This document shows positions 24,315 through 40,200 of a stretch of DNA of 64,000 nucleotides, one piece after another. Both the position numbers and the translations under genes were made by a program. The notes under the pieces were generated by a model. The model was not told the origin of the DNA. It searched no databases and worked only from the letters and a program-made list of their open reading frames with translations. Within the stretch, counting starts at the first letter, position 1, and each line of letters begins with the position of its first letter. Where the stretch lies: contig JBAMDO010000083.1 of the NCBI GenBank assembly GCA_037074765.1, positions 165,888 to 229,887 of the forward strand, read 5' to 3'. The DNA comes from Mansonella perstans (taxonomy: Eukaryota; Nematoda; Chromadorea; Rhabditida; Onchocercidae).

Positions 24315-27300
24315 ATGTCTGCTTTATCCAAATTCCAGCATGTTTCTGGAAGAAGTTCAATAAATCATTTATTTTATGGTGCTACTACGATTGCGTCACT
24401 TCTTTTTGTTGGCGCATTTGTAAATATTGTCAGGAAAGGCGGTAAAATTTCTTAATCTTTCCAATGTAAATTTAAAAATGATTAATAAATATCATTTTCA
24501 TTGCTATCTTTAAGTCGTTAATTATTCCCATATTTGATATCGAAAGAACACCAAAAATGTGGTTACTTAAAAATTAAAAAGATGGATTTGAAAAATTTTA
24601 ATTGATATTTAAATCACAATGATAATGTTATTATAGTTTCATCGTCAACAATTTTGAAACGAAAAAATTCAAGAAGCTGGAAATCTTCAAAACTGTACAA
24701 TGCTATGAATATAAAACTTCTTTATAAGCTTCATTTTTTGTTAAAAATTATTATTCCACGTTTCAACTGCAAAGAAACATTTCTAATTAGTAAGTTCAGC
24801 TATTTTTTTTCCTATTTATTATAACATTTTAATTAATTCGAAAATCTCGTACATCTGGATGAAGTAATTTCTGTCAACAGAAATCTAATATCACTGATTA
24901 GTTAATCAGGAAAAACATCTCACTGAAAGTAAAATTCATGTTTTCATAACATTTAGCACTCTACACCGTTGTATTGCTTTCAAGGACATTGTTGTCCATT
25001 TATGTAGCAACTTTGGAAGGTAATTTAATTCGCAACATTGTTGAAAAACAATCTGCTGCATTTATTCGACACCTCGTCAAATGGTTCGTAATAGCAATAC
25101 CAGCCACATTTGTTAACAGCATGATTAAGTATGTGATCATTCTTTTTTTTTTTATAATTTGTCGACAAAATTTATTAAATTTTACTCCAATTTTTCATCA
25201 TAATTGCAATTTTTGCAAATTTGCAATGAACGAGCTATTTCTATTTCTTCAAGTAATCAAAGCACACTACCAAAATTTAACTAACAATAATTGACCGAAT
25301 GACCAATAATAATTAACTATTTGGCCAATAATAATTAACTATTTGACCAATAATAACTAACATTTTCCTTTTTAGGAAAAAAAATTCTTTTTAATCTAAT
25401 TTCATTTAACAGCAAGTTTTTCTTCAAATTTTTCTTTTTTTTTTTCGAACTATTATCCAAAATGTACGAAAGAAAATACAAGCAATTCATATAATTTAAA
25501 CATTATTTGTGCTTATAGCTTACTTGTAAAGACTGTCATCTTTCTAATTAATGATGAAACAAAAATTTGAAATGCCACTCAAATTCTTGAATTTCCATGA
25601 ATTTTAAAATTCATTTCAGATTCATGGAAAATTATGTTGCCATAGCATTTCGCACTCGTCTTACTCAATATGCTTACAACAAATATTTGTCGGTTTGTTT
25701 TAAATCCAATCTTTCTATTTGAAAAATCAATAAAATATTTTAAACTATTAATTTATCGGTTAAAATACAAATCTTCCAGATCTAACATACCACATGCAAA
25801 TCATTTGCCTAAAAGCCTCATTGTTTTTGCATTAATAAATATTGTTATTGCAATTATTTATTATTATCATTAACGTTGCTGTTATTGCTACTATCATTAC
25901 TTTAATTTATTTATATACATATACATATATATGATGCCTAAGCAAGGTAACTTCAAATCTAAACTTTTAATTTCTTTTACTTTTTAGATTTTAAATTAAA
26001 TACTTCTAAAATAATCGATAAAACTGATTTATTTTTTTGAGGATATTATAGTACAAAAGGTTTTGAAAAGTTTTCAGGATTGCACGTATTATCGAGTAAA
26101 TATTTTGGATGAACGACTAAAAAATGTTGATCAATGTCTGACAGATGAAATAACGGCATTTTGTCAAACAACTTCACGCCTCTTTTCGTTGATCCTTAAG
26201 CCACTTTTCGACATCATTTTCGTGGGGTGCTTTTTTTTTTAATCTTCTTCTCAAATAATATTTCAAATTTCAAAACCTAACATTCAATTTCCTATTCGAT
26301 TTCAACAAATTTTGGATGATGTCTAAAATTTTTAAACTGTGACTAAAAAAGTTAAATATAATCCATCATTGTCGGGCCATTCAAGAGTTTAAACTGTATT
26401 AAATTCAGGTTAACGCTGATACATAAAGCATGGAAAGCAAAGTTAGGTTCAGGTATATTCTTTTTGATTATCTTGGGTCCCAGTATTTTAATGGGTACTG
26501 CTGGACTGCTGCGATACATATCACCCAAGTGAGCACTTTAATCGATTTTTTTTCTCATTTTTCTCTCTAAAAAATTGATTTTAAAAAAATTTTTTGATCG
26601 TGGCACCATTTTAACATTCTTTTTTTTTCTTTTTTCTTTTTTTTATTACAGCTTTGGCGAATTGCTTTCGGAAGGATCAAAAAGGAATGGTGTACTACGT
26701 TTTTTGCATTCGCGTCTCATTTCGAATTCTGAAGAGGTTGCACTTTACAGAGGGCATGAGGTTAGAAATGAAATACGTCGTAGTTTTATATTTGTTGTTA
26801 GTCGACTAATTACTGCAAATTAACTTATTTTCACTCTAAAATGAGTTTTATTTAAATTATTCGAAATGTTGAAAAACATTTAATTTTCATATTATGAAGT
26901 GGTTCATTTTTTAAAGACATTAATCAATTACCCACGGAAGAAATGAAAGCTTAAAAAATGCCAATGTAGGAAACGATAAAATAGTCGAAAGTTTTCAGAC
27001 TGAAAAAATTTGTCTGCTGAAAGCATTTTTTAACATTCAAAACCATGCATATTTAATCTGCCGAAAGAAAATACCGTATACCATGATGGAGCAATACTTA
27101 TTAAAATATTTTTGGACAGCTACGGGTATGATTATGATTGCTCCTCCGCTATTCAATACAAAATCTACCAAAGCATCATGTAAGTTCTACTAATTATTAT
27201 TTGTGAAAAATTGCCCTAAAACCAAGATATGCTAAAAATTTTTCGGAGGAATTATTGCAGTATTCGTCGTTATGCAAAATAACTTTGGATGAAGTACTGT

Positions 27301-30009
27301 GATATTAGGCGCTATATTTCATTCAGTGAGGTCAACTATGTTATTCTAATAATCATTCTTCACTTACTTCCCGCATTTCAGCGAGATTAAAAGTGGGCAG
27401 TCGAACAAGGAATTTTATGACTGCAAAAAATTTAATGAGTGTCATAGCAGGTGCTGCTGAAAAATTAATGCTTTCCTCAAAAGAGGTTTCCATAATTTCG
27501 AATTTTTGCTATTTTATTATGCAAATATCACTAAATAGTCATTTTGCCAATTCTGGATATCTTTATGGAACCATTAGAATAAACTCGAAAAATGTTGTGA
27601 AGCTTACATACTGGAAGTATTTTTCCACGATAATTTTTTTTAACATATTTTTTATTGAGGTTCTTTTTTTAATTAAATGTTCTTTAATGCTTTGAGGTGG
27701 TCGAATTGGCTGGGTATGCATCACGTATTTGTTATATGTTCAAGGTTTTTGAGGACGTAAAAAAACAAAAATTTATCCGGAAAAGTAGTGTGAAAAACGT
27801 GAATGAGAATGCAATGGAACAGTTTGATGTTCATGAAATACGCGGTAAATGCTTTCATCGATACATGCTAGTATTATTTATAGAACGGGAAATTTTCGAC
27901 TGGGATTTTAATAAAATTTTGACAAAAACTATCAATATTGCGAAAATAATAAACGTTTCACTTCCAATTATTGAATTTTTTTATTTGCCATTTAATAACA
28001 AATTTTGAAAATTTGCAGGTCAAATACTTCAAACCGATGGTATTGTTAGATTATGTGATGTGCCTATTGTTACGCCAACTGGTAATGTCATTGTCAATAA
28101 TTTCAGTATTGAGGTTCGTGGAAAATAACTTGACCGAATCATTTAAATGTTTCGTTTCTTCCGCTGCAGAAATACATAGGATTTGGAGCTTGGCTCTTTA
28201 AGTTTCAAGTTTCTTTGAGTATGTATTTTTTGTAGAATAAAATGATCTGTTTGCTAAATTAATTGGACGGTAACAAGCTTATAAAAGGTGACAAAAAGAA
28301 GGAAATTTTATTCAAATTGGCTTTCTAATAAAGATTCAAAACAATTAACATAAGCAATTTCATTTCGTTTTACGGCTAAGTTGCAGAAATGAAAATTGGA
28401 AAAACTGATTTTGTTGCCGAATTGAGCAGAACAGAGGAAGTGAAAGAAAGAGAACGGAATAGATATAGAGAAAGGAAAATCAAGATATTTAACTATATTT
28501 TTATAAATTTGAAAATTTCTGTGAAATTATATTAATATCTTGCGTGATTGACAGATTCATGTTGGCATGCATTTATTTATTACTGGTCCAAATGGTTGTG
28601 GTAAAAGTTCACTGTTTCGAATCCTTGGTGGTTTATGGCCAGTATATCGTGGAAGATTGGAATTACCGCCAGAAGCAGAAATGTATTATTTGCCGCAACG
28701 ACCATACATGACTTTCGGAAATCTAAAAGAACAGGTTGGTGAGTAGTATTTATACCATATAGCAGGTATGCTATCCCTTATGTGGAAGATTAGAAAATTA
28801 TTTGCCATGCTGAATGCATGAAATAATTTATCTGTTTTAAATCTGCTCCTCTTCTATTTATTTAAATTATAAAAAAAAAGATTGGACAGATGACAGAGGA
28901 CAAGTTGATTACAGAAAAAATTAAGTATTCATTGATTCCTCTTATTCTATTACAAATCCGAAAAAATATATATATTTTGACTTTTGATCATCTTTTTTAC
29001 CTATAATTAAAAACTGATAATTTCCAATATTTTCTATGCACTTACTCTTTACGCTTTATTACCTATCTTTTTGCTTACTACTTTGACACTCCATTACAGT
29101 ATACTATTGCTTTTAAATTAACTAATACAGATCATTTATCCGGATACTCTAGCCGATATGCAAAGAAAGGGTATCACAGATGCTGCTTTGATGGAAATCT
29201 TAAAAACGGTACATTTGAGTGATATTGTGGAGCGTGAAGGAGGTTTGTGATTCATATATTTTGAATACAAGCATTCGAAAAGTGACAAAAGCATTAAAAA
29301 AAAATGTAATAGTAAAATGATGATCAGAACTGCAGGTAAACATGTTCTTTGAAAAAATTTCAAAAATTGTAAAAATTTTTTTAATATTCGTAAAATGGGA
29401 TGAATTTATAGGTTTCGAAAGTAAACGCGAATGGATTGATGTTCTGTCAGGTGGTGAAAAACAACGATTAGGCCTGGCAAGGATTTTTTATCATCAACCA
29501 AAGTATGCTCTACTGGATGAATGTACCAGTGCAATATCAGTGGACATTGAAGCATTAATTTATCAAGCAATGATTGATGCCGGCTTTACACTTCTCTCTG
29601 TGTCACATCGACCAAGTCTTTGGTAAAGTAATAGGAACGATTCCGCACTTTTTTTTCGCTGAGAAATTTTCAACTTCCTAATTTAAATTATTCATGCTGC
29701 ATGATCATTTGCTAACGATCCACAGTTTACACTTGTGAAGCAAAAAGTAAATGTATGAAATAAGATAAATTTTATTTCAAAAGGAAAGCTAGAATACTGC
29801 ACATCTTTTTTTATTTTAAAAATATATTCGTCAATCACTTCAAAAATTGTCATTTTAGGCGATTCCACACTCATCTTCTACAGTACGACGGGCGAGGTAA
29901 ATATCGGCTATGTCCGATGGATTCCGAAATCTTATTATCATGCAATAGTGATATGAACAAAAATGAAGTATACATATTTTTTTTTTGTCTAATGAAATCA
30001 CTAACTTAA
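24315..30009 (+). CDS. peroxisomal half ABC transporter, ABCD1/ABCD2 group
   Basis: Fifteen exons join in phase to about 694 aa: 24315-24441, 24637-24789, 24957-25128, 25620-25692, 26078-26226, 26409-26528, 26652-26760, 26999-27179, 27382-27485, 27697-27844, 28019-28113, 28555-28734, 29131-29242, 29412-29622, 29859-30009. ABCD proteins dimerise in the peroxisomal membrane and import very-long-chain acyl-CoA using ATP. The N-terminal membrane half shows [27 protein letters not shown] and [13 protein letters not shown], the last in the conserved EEA-like motif. The ATPase half carries Walker [13 protein letters not shown]-loop LPQRPYM, signature [13 protein letters not shown], Walker [11 protein letters not shown] and the His switch SVSHRPSLW. 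Blocks such as LSRTxLSIYVA and the TPxG segment before the ATPase fit ALDP (C. elegans pmp-4 type) better than PMP70. The last exon ends in an odd hydrophobic tail, so a further splice within it is possible. Confidence 0.95.
25300..25361. repeat. 22-bp tandem repeat inside an ABCD-gene intron
   Basis: About 2.8 copies of a 22-bp unit (TGACCAATAATAATTAACTA plus TT) lie in the intron between the exons ending at 25128 and starting at 25620. The middle copy has one substitution (TGG for TGA). Confidence 0.8.
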
Positions 30010-31093
30010 AGTCATGCATGAGTGAATCGTTCAACAGTATTAATAATCTGCAGTCCAAAATTTGGACCATATGAAAAGAACATAACGCTGGGAAATTTTA
30101 AATGTCTGATTAGCGAAAGTTTGATTGCTTACATCTCTTGTATTATTGCAATTGAAGTGCTATAATTAGGCATGAAGTCTAGCCGTTTAATTAAAACAAA
30201 TTAGTTTCAAAGACTGCTGGAATATTTGTAAATAATTATTGCAGTTGTCCCGATAAACATGGAAGCATGAGAGACTCTATTCGGAATTCATCGAGCAAAA
30301 ACGGAACATAATTGATGAATTTCCTTCAGATATTCTGACTGTTGTGATATTAACTACAGTTTTTTTTTCCTTCTCAGATGACTAAAAAAATATGTTATCA
30401 ACGAATAAATATTTCAGTAATGAATTCTTTCTTAAAATATTTGTGATAGTATTCAAAGTACATTGCTATCAAAACCAAATTCAACATTTTTTATTAATAG
30501 TTCTAATTAAAGAGTGTGTAATCGGACTGTTTTTGAAAGAAAATAAAGAAATGATGAAAGACAAAAGAATAAACGATGATATTTATAATAATATTGAGGA
30601 ATATTTGGACAAAAAAATTTCTTTTTAATATCGCCTAATTCCAAACATATATATGTATGTATATGCAACACTACTTCCTTTAACAAATGGAACATCCCTG
30701 GAATATCCGGCACCGTCTCCTGCCTCCCTCGGCTATTTCACTATTCCTCCATCTATCCCTCACAGCTCATAAAAAACTATATATATATATAATGAAAATA
30801 CACTACATTTCATGCTCATGAAAGCAATTCAAAACGAAATTTCACCGTTTGGATTCAAATGTCAACATTACACATAAATGGATACACCATAATGCTTTAC
30901 AGCATATATTAAAGTGTAATATTTATAACATTAATGGAAATGGTTGCGATTTATTTTCAGGAACTTTTTTCTTTTTGACTACTGAAGGGAAGAATTCTTC
31001 CTTATTAACTACAAACTTGATAAAACAAGTGAAATTCTAAAGTTATTCTAACAAAACTTTACCAGTACCTGGTAAAGGTAAAGAAAACTGAAA
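30010..31093. other. intergenic, convergent 3' ends
   Basis: Between the stop codons of the ABC transporter gene and the kinase gene there is only AT-rich sequence, with a short TA-rich run near 30780-30792. Open frames such as 30392-30628 have no recognisable content. It should contain both 3' untranslated regions. Confidence 0.4.
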
Positions 31094-34127
<3,034 letters not shown>

Positions 34128-34436
34128 TCAACGCTAAAAAATTATTCTTCGAAAACGTTGGAAAAAATCTTGTCAATTAAATTATTAATTATTAGCAACA
34201 TTAAAAAGACGCCGAAAAAAAATATTCAAGCTCCATTGAACTTAAAAATTAATTTCATCAAAAAAAATGACCAAATCTGATTCATTTTTTAAAACAAAGC
34301 ACACTATGGAGAAACGGAAAGATACCATTGGGAACACTGTGAGCACAAAATTCACAAACCCTAATGAAATGAAATTTTTCTCGGATCGAAATCAAAATCG
34401 ATCACTCTCTGTATCTTATTCTATTTCTATGTATGT

Positions 34437-34449
34437 TTGTGTCTTGTGT

Positions 34450-34534
<85 letters not shown>

Positions 34535-34572
34535 GTGTGTGTGTGCGTGTGTGTGCTGTGTGTGTGTGTGTA
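34437..34572. repeat. interrupted (TG)n microsatellite
   Basis: About 135 bp of nearly pure TG dinucleotides has rare interruptions (GGTG, TGCG, GCTG). The long open frames on both strands across it are repeat artefacts. A purine/pyrimidine-alternating tract of this length can adopt Z-DNA. Confidence 0.95.
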
Positions 34573-36370
34573 CACGTGTCTTTCTATCCGTCTGCCTTCA
34601 TATACCTGTCTACTGATATGAATTATGTTCTCGATATTTATATTGATGGTAATTCGGCAGAGTAGACAGAATTTGAGAGAATGCAATAATAAAATGGGAA
34701 TGATACAGCAGATTGGGTGGAAATATCATAGTGTCATGTCAGTTTTAGGACCAGTTATAGTGATGAAAATAGATTGTAATTATTTATAATCGAAAAATGA
34801 AAGAATATTTTAATTAAAGTTCGCGAAATCTTTCAGTGCACAGTGATAACAATGTTCATCAATGTAACGTTTGTATTGTTTTAGTATTGTTATGGTACAG
34901 TAAAGTGAATAATTTTTACTTGATCTGAGTGATAATATTCAATTCTTTGAGCCTTTTATTGAAGACGGAAAATATAAAAGGCTTTCATTTTAATGATATT
35001 TAATATAGCGTGAAAAGTTGTGAATTAGAAGGAGAATTCCACCACTGCTAGCATTTTCACCGTAGCAAATCCATTTTATTGAAATTTAAAAAAATGAAAC
35101 GAAAAATTGTGGATGGTTAATCGTATAGGATTTAATGCCCATGCATTGTGTGCCAAATACTACGGAATGCGTATAAATCTATTTGGGATATAAAATGGCA
35201 TTGATATGGAGAATTTTTTGTTGCAATCTTTCTGCTAAGATTAGAATTCAACGCAAAATAATAGAACTGAATTTGCATTTCAATGGAAGTAGACATAAGA
35301 GCAATTTTGACGTAATCAGAGAGATTCTTGCATTTATAAATGAATTTAATTTTATGTCAATTTCAAAGAATTATTCTTGAATGAAGAAATCATCAGATTT
35401 TTCTTCGGATTCTTTGCAACTTTTTTCTATAGAATCAGTTAAAAATTTTGAGAATGGAAAAATTCAAGTTTACAAAACGTTACTTTCCGCATTTGAATTT
35501 TTTCATTCTTTTCTCAAATTAACCAACTTGAGTGATTCAGTTTTTTTCAGCCTTAACAATGAACAACGGATTTTTTATGGATTAGTGATGAGAAAAATCA
35601 CCATAGTGATCAAAGTAACCTCGATGGACATTTCGAATGAGAAGTGTTTTGACGAACACATTGATATCTATTTTTAAAATATCTGATTTTCTTTAAAAAT
35701 TCTAAATGAAGTTTGATTTGTGAGCTTTCGATATCTGTCGAAAGTGAGATAAATAGCAGTCATAAGAATACTGTTGAAACAAAAAACTAGTTTATCAACA
35801 ATCATCAATAACGTCAAGTATTAATTTGTGCAAAACTGCCCATGCAGTTAGCTGTAAACGGTGATAATATCTACGTATCAAGATACTGTCATTGAAGGTT
35901 TAACGAGTGATCAAGAATAATCGAGTCTCAAAAATCCTAGTAAACATCAAAATTTTGGAAATTCACTTTCTGAACTTATCGCTTATTTCCTTTTCAAATT
36001 CAACTAAATTAAACAAGTGGATATTCCGGTTATCAATTGAGCTGGTTACTATCCAAGAGATGAACACTCTACACATATATGATGGATATAAGAATATACG
36101 TTTATGTATGATTTTTTACATTAAAATGTTACACTCATTTGCACACTGTATCATATCATATTATGTCCGCATGTAATTTTACACCGATATATAATATGTG
36201 CACATTTTATACACATTTTATATCAATGTGCACATAGTATAGATAGCCGGTATATAGACAGAAAAAGACGAAGACAAAGTAATTAGATTATTAGAGAAGT
36301 AGGATGAGTTACCGAACCACGTGATGCTTATTTCGCTGCAGATGAGTTGCCTGGAAACTAGAGGCCTTAC

Positions 36371-36417
36371 AAGTGTGGTGTATGTATGTGTATTTGTTGT
36401 GTGTGTGTGTGTGTGTA

Positions 36418-36456
<39 letters not shown>

Positions 36457-36460
36457 TTAT
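36371..36460. repeat. second (TG)n microsatellite
   Basis: TG-rich tract with TATG interruptions, followed by a short TA run, about 1.8 kb from the first one and in the same intergenic region. Confidence 0.9.
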
Positions 36461-37281
36461 ATATATATAAGTGTTTGTGTGTCATTGTAATTGCAGTTTG
36501 TTTTATTTCTAGTATAACAGGAATTCAATGCAATGCCTGCGCAATGTTTATGTAGACAGAAAATTTTGGGATTGATTGTATCCTTGACTGTTATCTTTTA
36601 AATCCGAGAAATTCTTAAAGAATCTTCTGTAGCTGCTATCAAACACATTATCATCATTGTCATAAAACGATAGCAGTTATTTTTTCTACAAAATGATAAT
36701 GATTACAGTTACAACATCCATTAATTTTTGCATATACAGCATCCTATTGCATTTAGTTCTCTTCAATTCAGAAGCAATAATTTTATTTCTTGCTTATCAA
36801 TAATCATAATTATGATACATTTTTGTGAGTAATATTGTTAAATTATTTTAATTATACAGCATTTCGAAATTCTGAATAGTTAAAAAGAAGCGTTAAAATG
36901 GCATATGATTTGCCGGAAATCAAAACTTTAGTAAAATATCAAAGAATTTTAAGGATTAAGGATTAACTATATATTTGCTCAAATATATTAGTCTTTTCTA
37001 CTTGTAAAAATACGGAGAATGCCGGCAATATTACTTCGTCCGAGCTGTTTTACTTCAATATTTAATCTCCGATCATTGGCGCATCTATCGTATCGGTGAT
37101 TTTTTTTTGAAAACCTTTTCCTGATTTCTTTTTTTCGTAGCTGAGAACATTTATTACACTGATGATTTCAAATAATTTTTGACTTCATTTACCACAACTT
37201 GGCTTTATCATTGCTCGAAAGGCTTTATATTAGATTATGCATTAGCTACTATTACTCCTTGTGATTGAATTACTTTTTAGC

Positions 37282-40200
37282 ATGGCTTCATCAGGAATGT
37301 CTTCGCAAGCTTCCGAGACAATGAATATTAACGAATCAAAAGAATGTTATGGCAAGCTGGATTTGGACTTCAAAAGCACAAAAATTGCTTACCAAGTCAT
37401 TCTTCCCTTTCTTAGTTTCAAATATTTCATTAATATAAACAACTGTAACATCGGAATATGCTACGGACGTTAATGTTTAACGAGCGAGACTTTTCCCAAA
37501 GAATCATAGTTTTCTAATTTATAAATTAAAAGATTGGAAAGTTTGGAATTATATTTATAGCTCTTTATAGGGCAAAAGAACGAGCGAATTAATTCGTAGC
37601 CTTGTTGTACTTCCTCTTTGTACAATAAAAATACTAAGGGACCAGGAACAACTGTTACTGGTTGGATTGAAAAAAGTATTTGGTGAAAAATTGTATGTAA
37701 AACTCCTGAAATTAACATTTTTCGGTCAATTTGTTGGTGGTGAAACAGTAAGTGAGGTAAGTTATGAAGGTCATTTGCATCATTCATTAGTTTAAATTTA
37801 TAAAATTTATGATGTGGAAATACAAAAATTAGTGCAATATTTAATATTGTGAAAAATCGTGAAATTGGTGGATTAGAAAGATGAAATTCCTTTCTCAAGA
37901 TTGAGTCGATCAAATATGTTTTTTCTGGGATTATTTTTTGTAAAAAAAAAAAAAAAAAAAAATCAGAAATTTCTTTTGGAAGGCTAGCAAAGCGAAGCGT
38001 ATTGGTAGTTTTTAGGTCTTAAAATAATTGTAACAGATGAATTTTCAAAAGAAATCTAGTCTTTAAAATGCTTAGAGCAAATGAATTTCTTTAAAGTTTA
38101 TTTTAAAAACGACACTTGGATTTATGAAATTGCGGAATTGTAATCTTTTTTATTAATGATTTGAATATTTTGAAAGGCGTCTTTTCGAATCCCTTAATAT
38201 TAATTGCTGATTTTGCGAACGATTTTTGATTCACTTCCAATATGATAGTTGGAAAATTTAATATTAAAGGTGCAAGAAACAATGAGAAGGCTTAAAAAGT
38301 TTGGAGTAAAATCAATCTTGGATTATTGCGTTGAATCGGATATTTCGTCAGATGAAGCTAAAAAGAAGGCTGTAGAAGGAATAACTGAAGGTGAAGTCAG
38401 AATTGAGGTTTGATTTCCAATAATTAAAAAAGAAAAATCAATCAGATTTTAATAGTTAATTGGTATTTATTATCCACACTGGTTAGTCTATTTATATTTT
38501 TCGTGAGTTTTAGAAATTGTTGGTTTTCCGTTTTCCCGCATTTATCCTTGTTTCTGCTTTTATATTTACATATAAGTTGCTATCAAACAGATCTGCTTAA
38601 TGAAAATCAGCTATTTCCAAAATTTGATTGGATCGTGTTGCGATATCCACAGATTTGAAATTTAAATAATTTTAGCCGGCAGGAGATGTTCTTGACAAAG
38701 CAGCAGTGGAAAAAACACGGCAGCGTTATACGGCCCACAAAGAATTTGGTGATCGCCGTAAAGACGTTGTTAGCGCCAGGTTGATTTTAAATTTTCCTTT
38801 AAAATGGAATAGCATATTATATTTTTACCGCTGAACTATCATGAAGTTTATCTCTTCCTGACTTATGCAACGAAATCTTATTGCTTATTTTAATGTTTCA
38901 TTGCTTTCGAAAAAATTTTTTTGAAAAATTTAGAAAGATATTTGAGTTCACATTCTTCAAAAAGGAAGTCCTGCTTCAGGATCAGTTTTATCCATTTTAT
39001 TAATATAATTACCATTTTTCTAATATCTGACGGACTTATTTCAGAACTTACTTTTACGAAAGTGAAATCCAGTGCGATAAGAACTGTAATGTTTTTTGTA
39101 CAAGTGTGGATGCAATAGCCTCTTCAATCGGTAGTTGGGGAATTAATTGTATCAAATTAACAGCTCTGGGAAGGTTATTTGTTTAGTCAGATTCATTAGA
39201 GTTATGAATGGGAATCAATTATGTCAGTTGAATTAACATGCAAAGAACTTTGCGAATCCATATTTTTCTACCTGTACATTTTAGAATGAATTTTTGGGCC
39301 GTTTGAAGTGCATTTTATATTTCAGACCACAGTTGCTCATGAAACTGTCGGAATTAATAGCACAAACAGATAATTTTTACAAAACATTGATTGGCTCATC
39401 CTGGGAAGATCTCTTACTTAATAAAATCAGTAAGGATGGATTTTTGGAGAGGATCAAGGTTGTTTTTGTTATTGTACGATATTTAAAGCAAAACTTTTAC
39501 ATTTACATGTTCTAAAATTCTTGCCTAATAATTTCATTTGAAATTCTAAGTTTACCTGAAATTGGTGCAATTCAGAAATTTTTTATCTTTGAATTCAATG
39601 TTGAGTAGAAAGTTGAAAGTATTTAGGGTTATGGTATTCAGTTAGACGAAAATGTGATGCAGAAATGGTTAAAAACAGTGGATTTTGACAAGAATGGTTT
39701 TGCTGACTTTTACGATTGGCGTAAGCTTGTCAAAGAATGTGAACGACTCGATCAGATATTTCAAGTTTATACTTTCTGAAACTGCATTCCACTGGAGAAA
39801 AATTTTTCGATCTTCAAATTGTGCACAAAATTTGAATTACTGAAAAATTAATCATGGAAATATACAAGCTCATTTCCAGTAGGTGTGAGCTAGAAATCCA
39901 CTGCTATGGACAGTCTTGATGTTTTTGCTAGTTATAAATAACAGATGTGGGCAAGATGTAAGTCGGTTATCTGTGAATATCACCGGTGTTTTCAAAAAAA
40001 AATATTCTGGAAACATGCGGATAAATCTACCCTTGTATAGGAATTTTATAGCTTCGCTAAATTCATTCACACAAAGACATATATCGACCTTAGCAAACTT
40101 AAATATATTTTCTATTTTTCAGGTGTACAATGTCAAAACGAAAAAAATGGAACCGTTATTGAATTGTCTAACAGAGGCTGATTCTCAAGAAGTAAATCCA

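Larger units (their letters stand above)
34128..37281. other. intergenic region between divergent genes, microsatellite-rich
   Basis: About 3.1 kb separates the start codons of the kinase and proline dehydrogenase genes. It holds two TG microsatellites. Two adjacent plus-strand open frames (35183-35380 and 35381-35677) are Phe/Ile/Asn-rich, as AT-rich non-coding DNA would be. They lack recognisable domains, so they are not called as genes. Confidence 0.4.

Noticed and set aside
34267..34686. Long open frames on both strands across the TG microsatellite
   Set aside because: A (TG)n tract is open in several frames by composition; the Cys/Val and His/Thr repeats are artefacts.
35183..35677. Two adjacent plus-strand open frames upstream of proline dehydrogenase
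   Set aside because: Composition is that of AT-rich DNA, and there are no recognised motifs and no phased splice partners.
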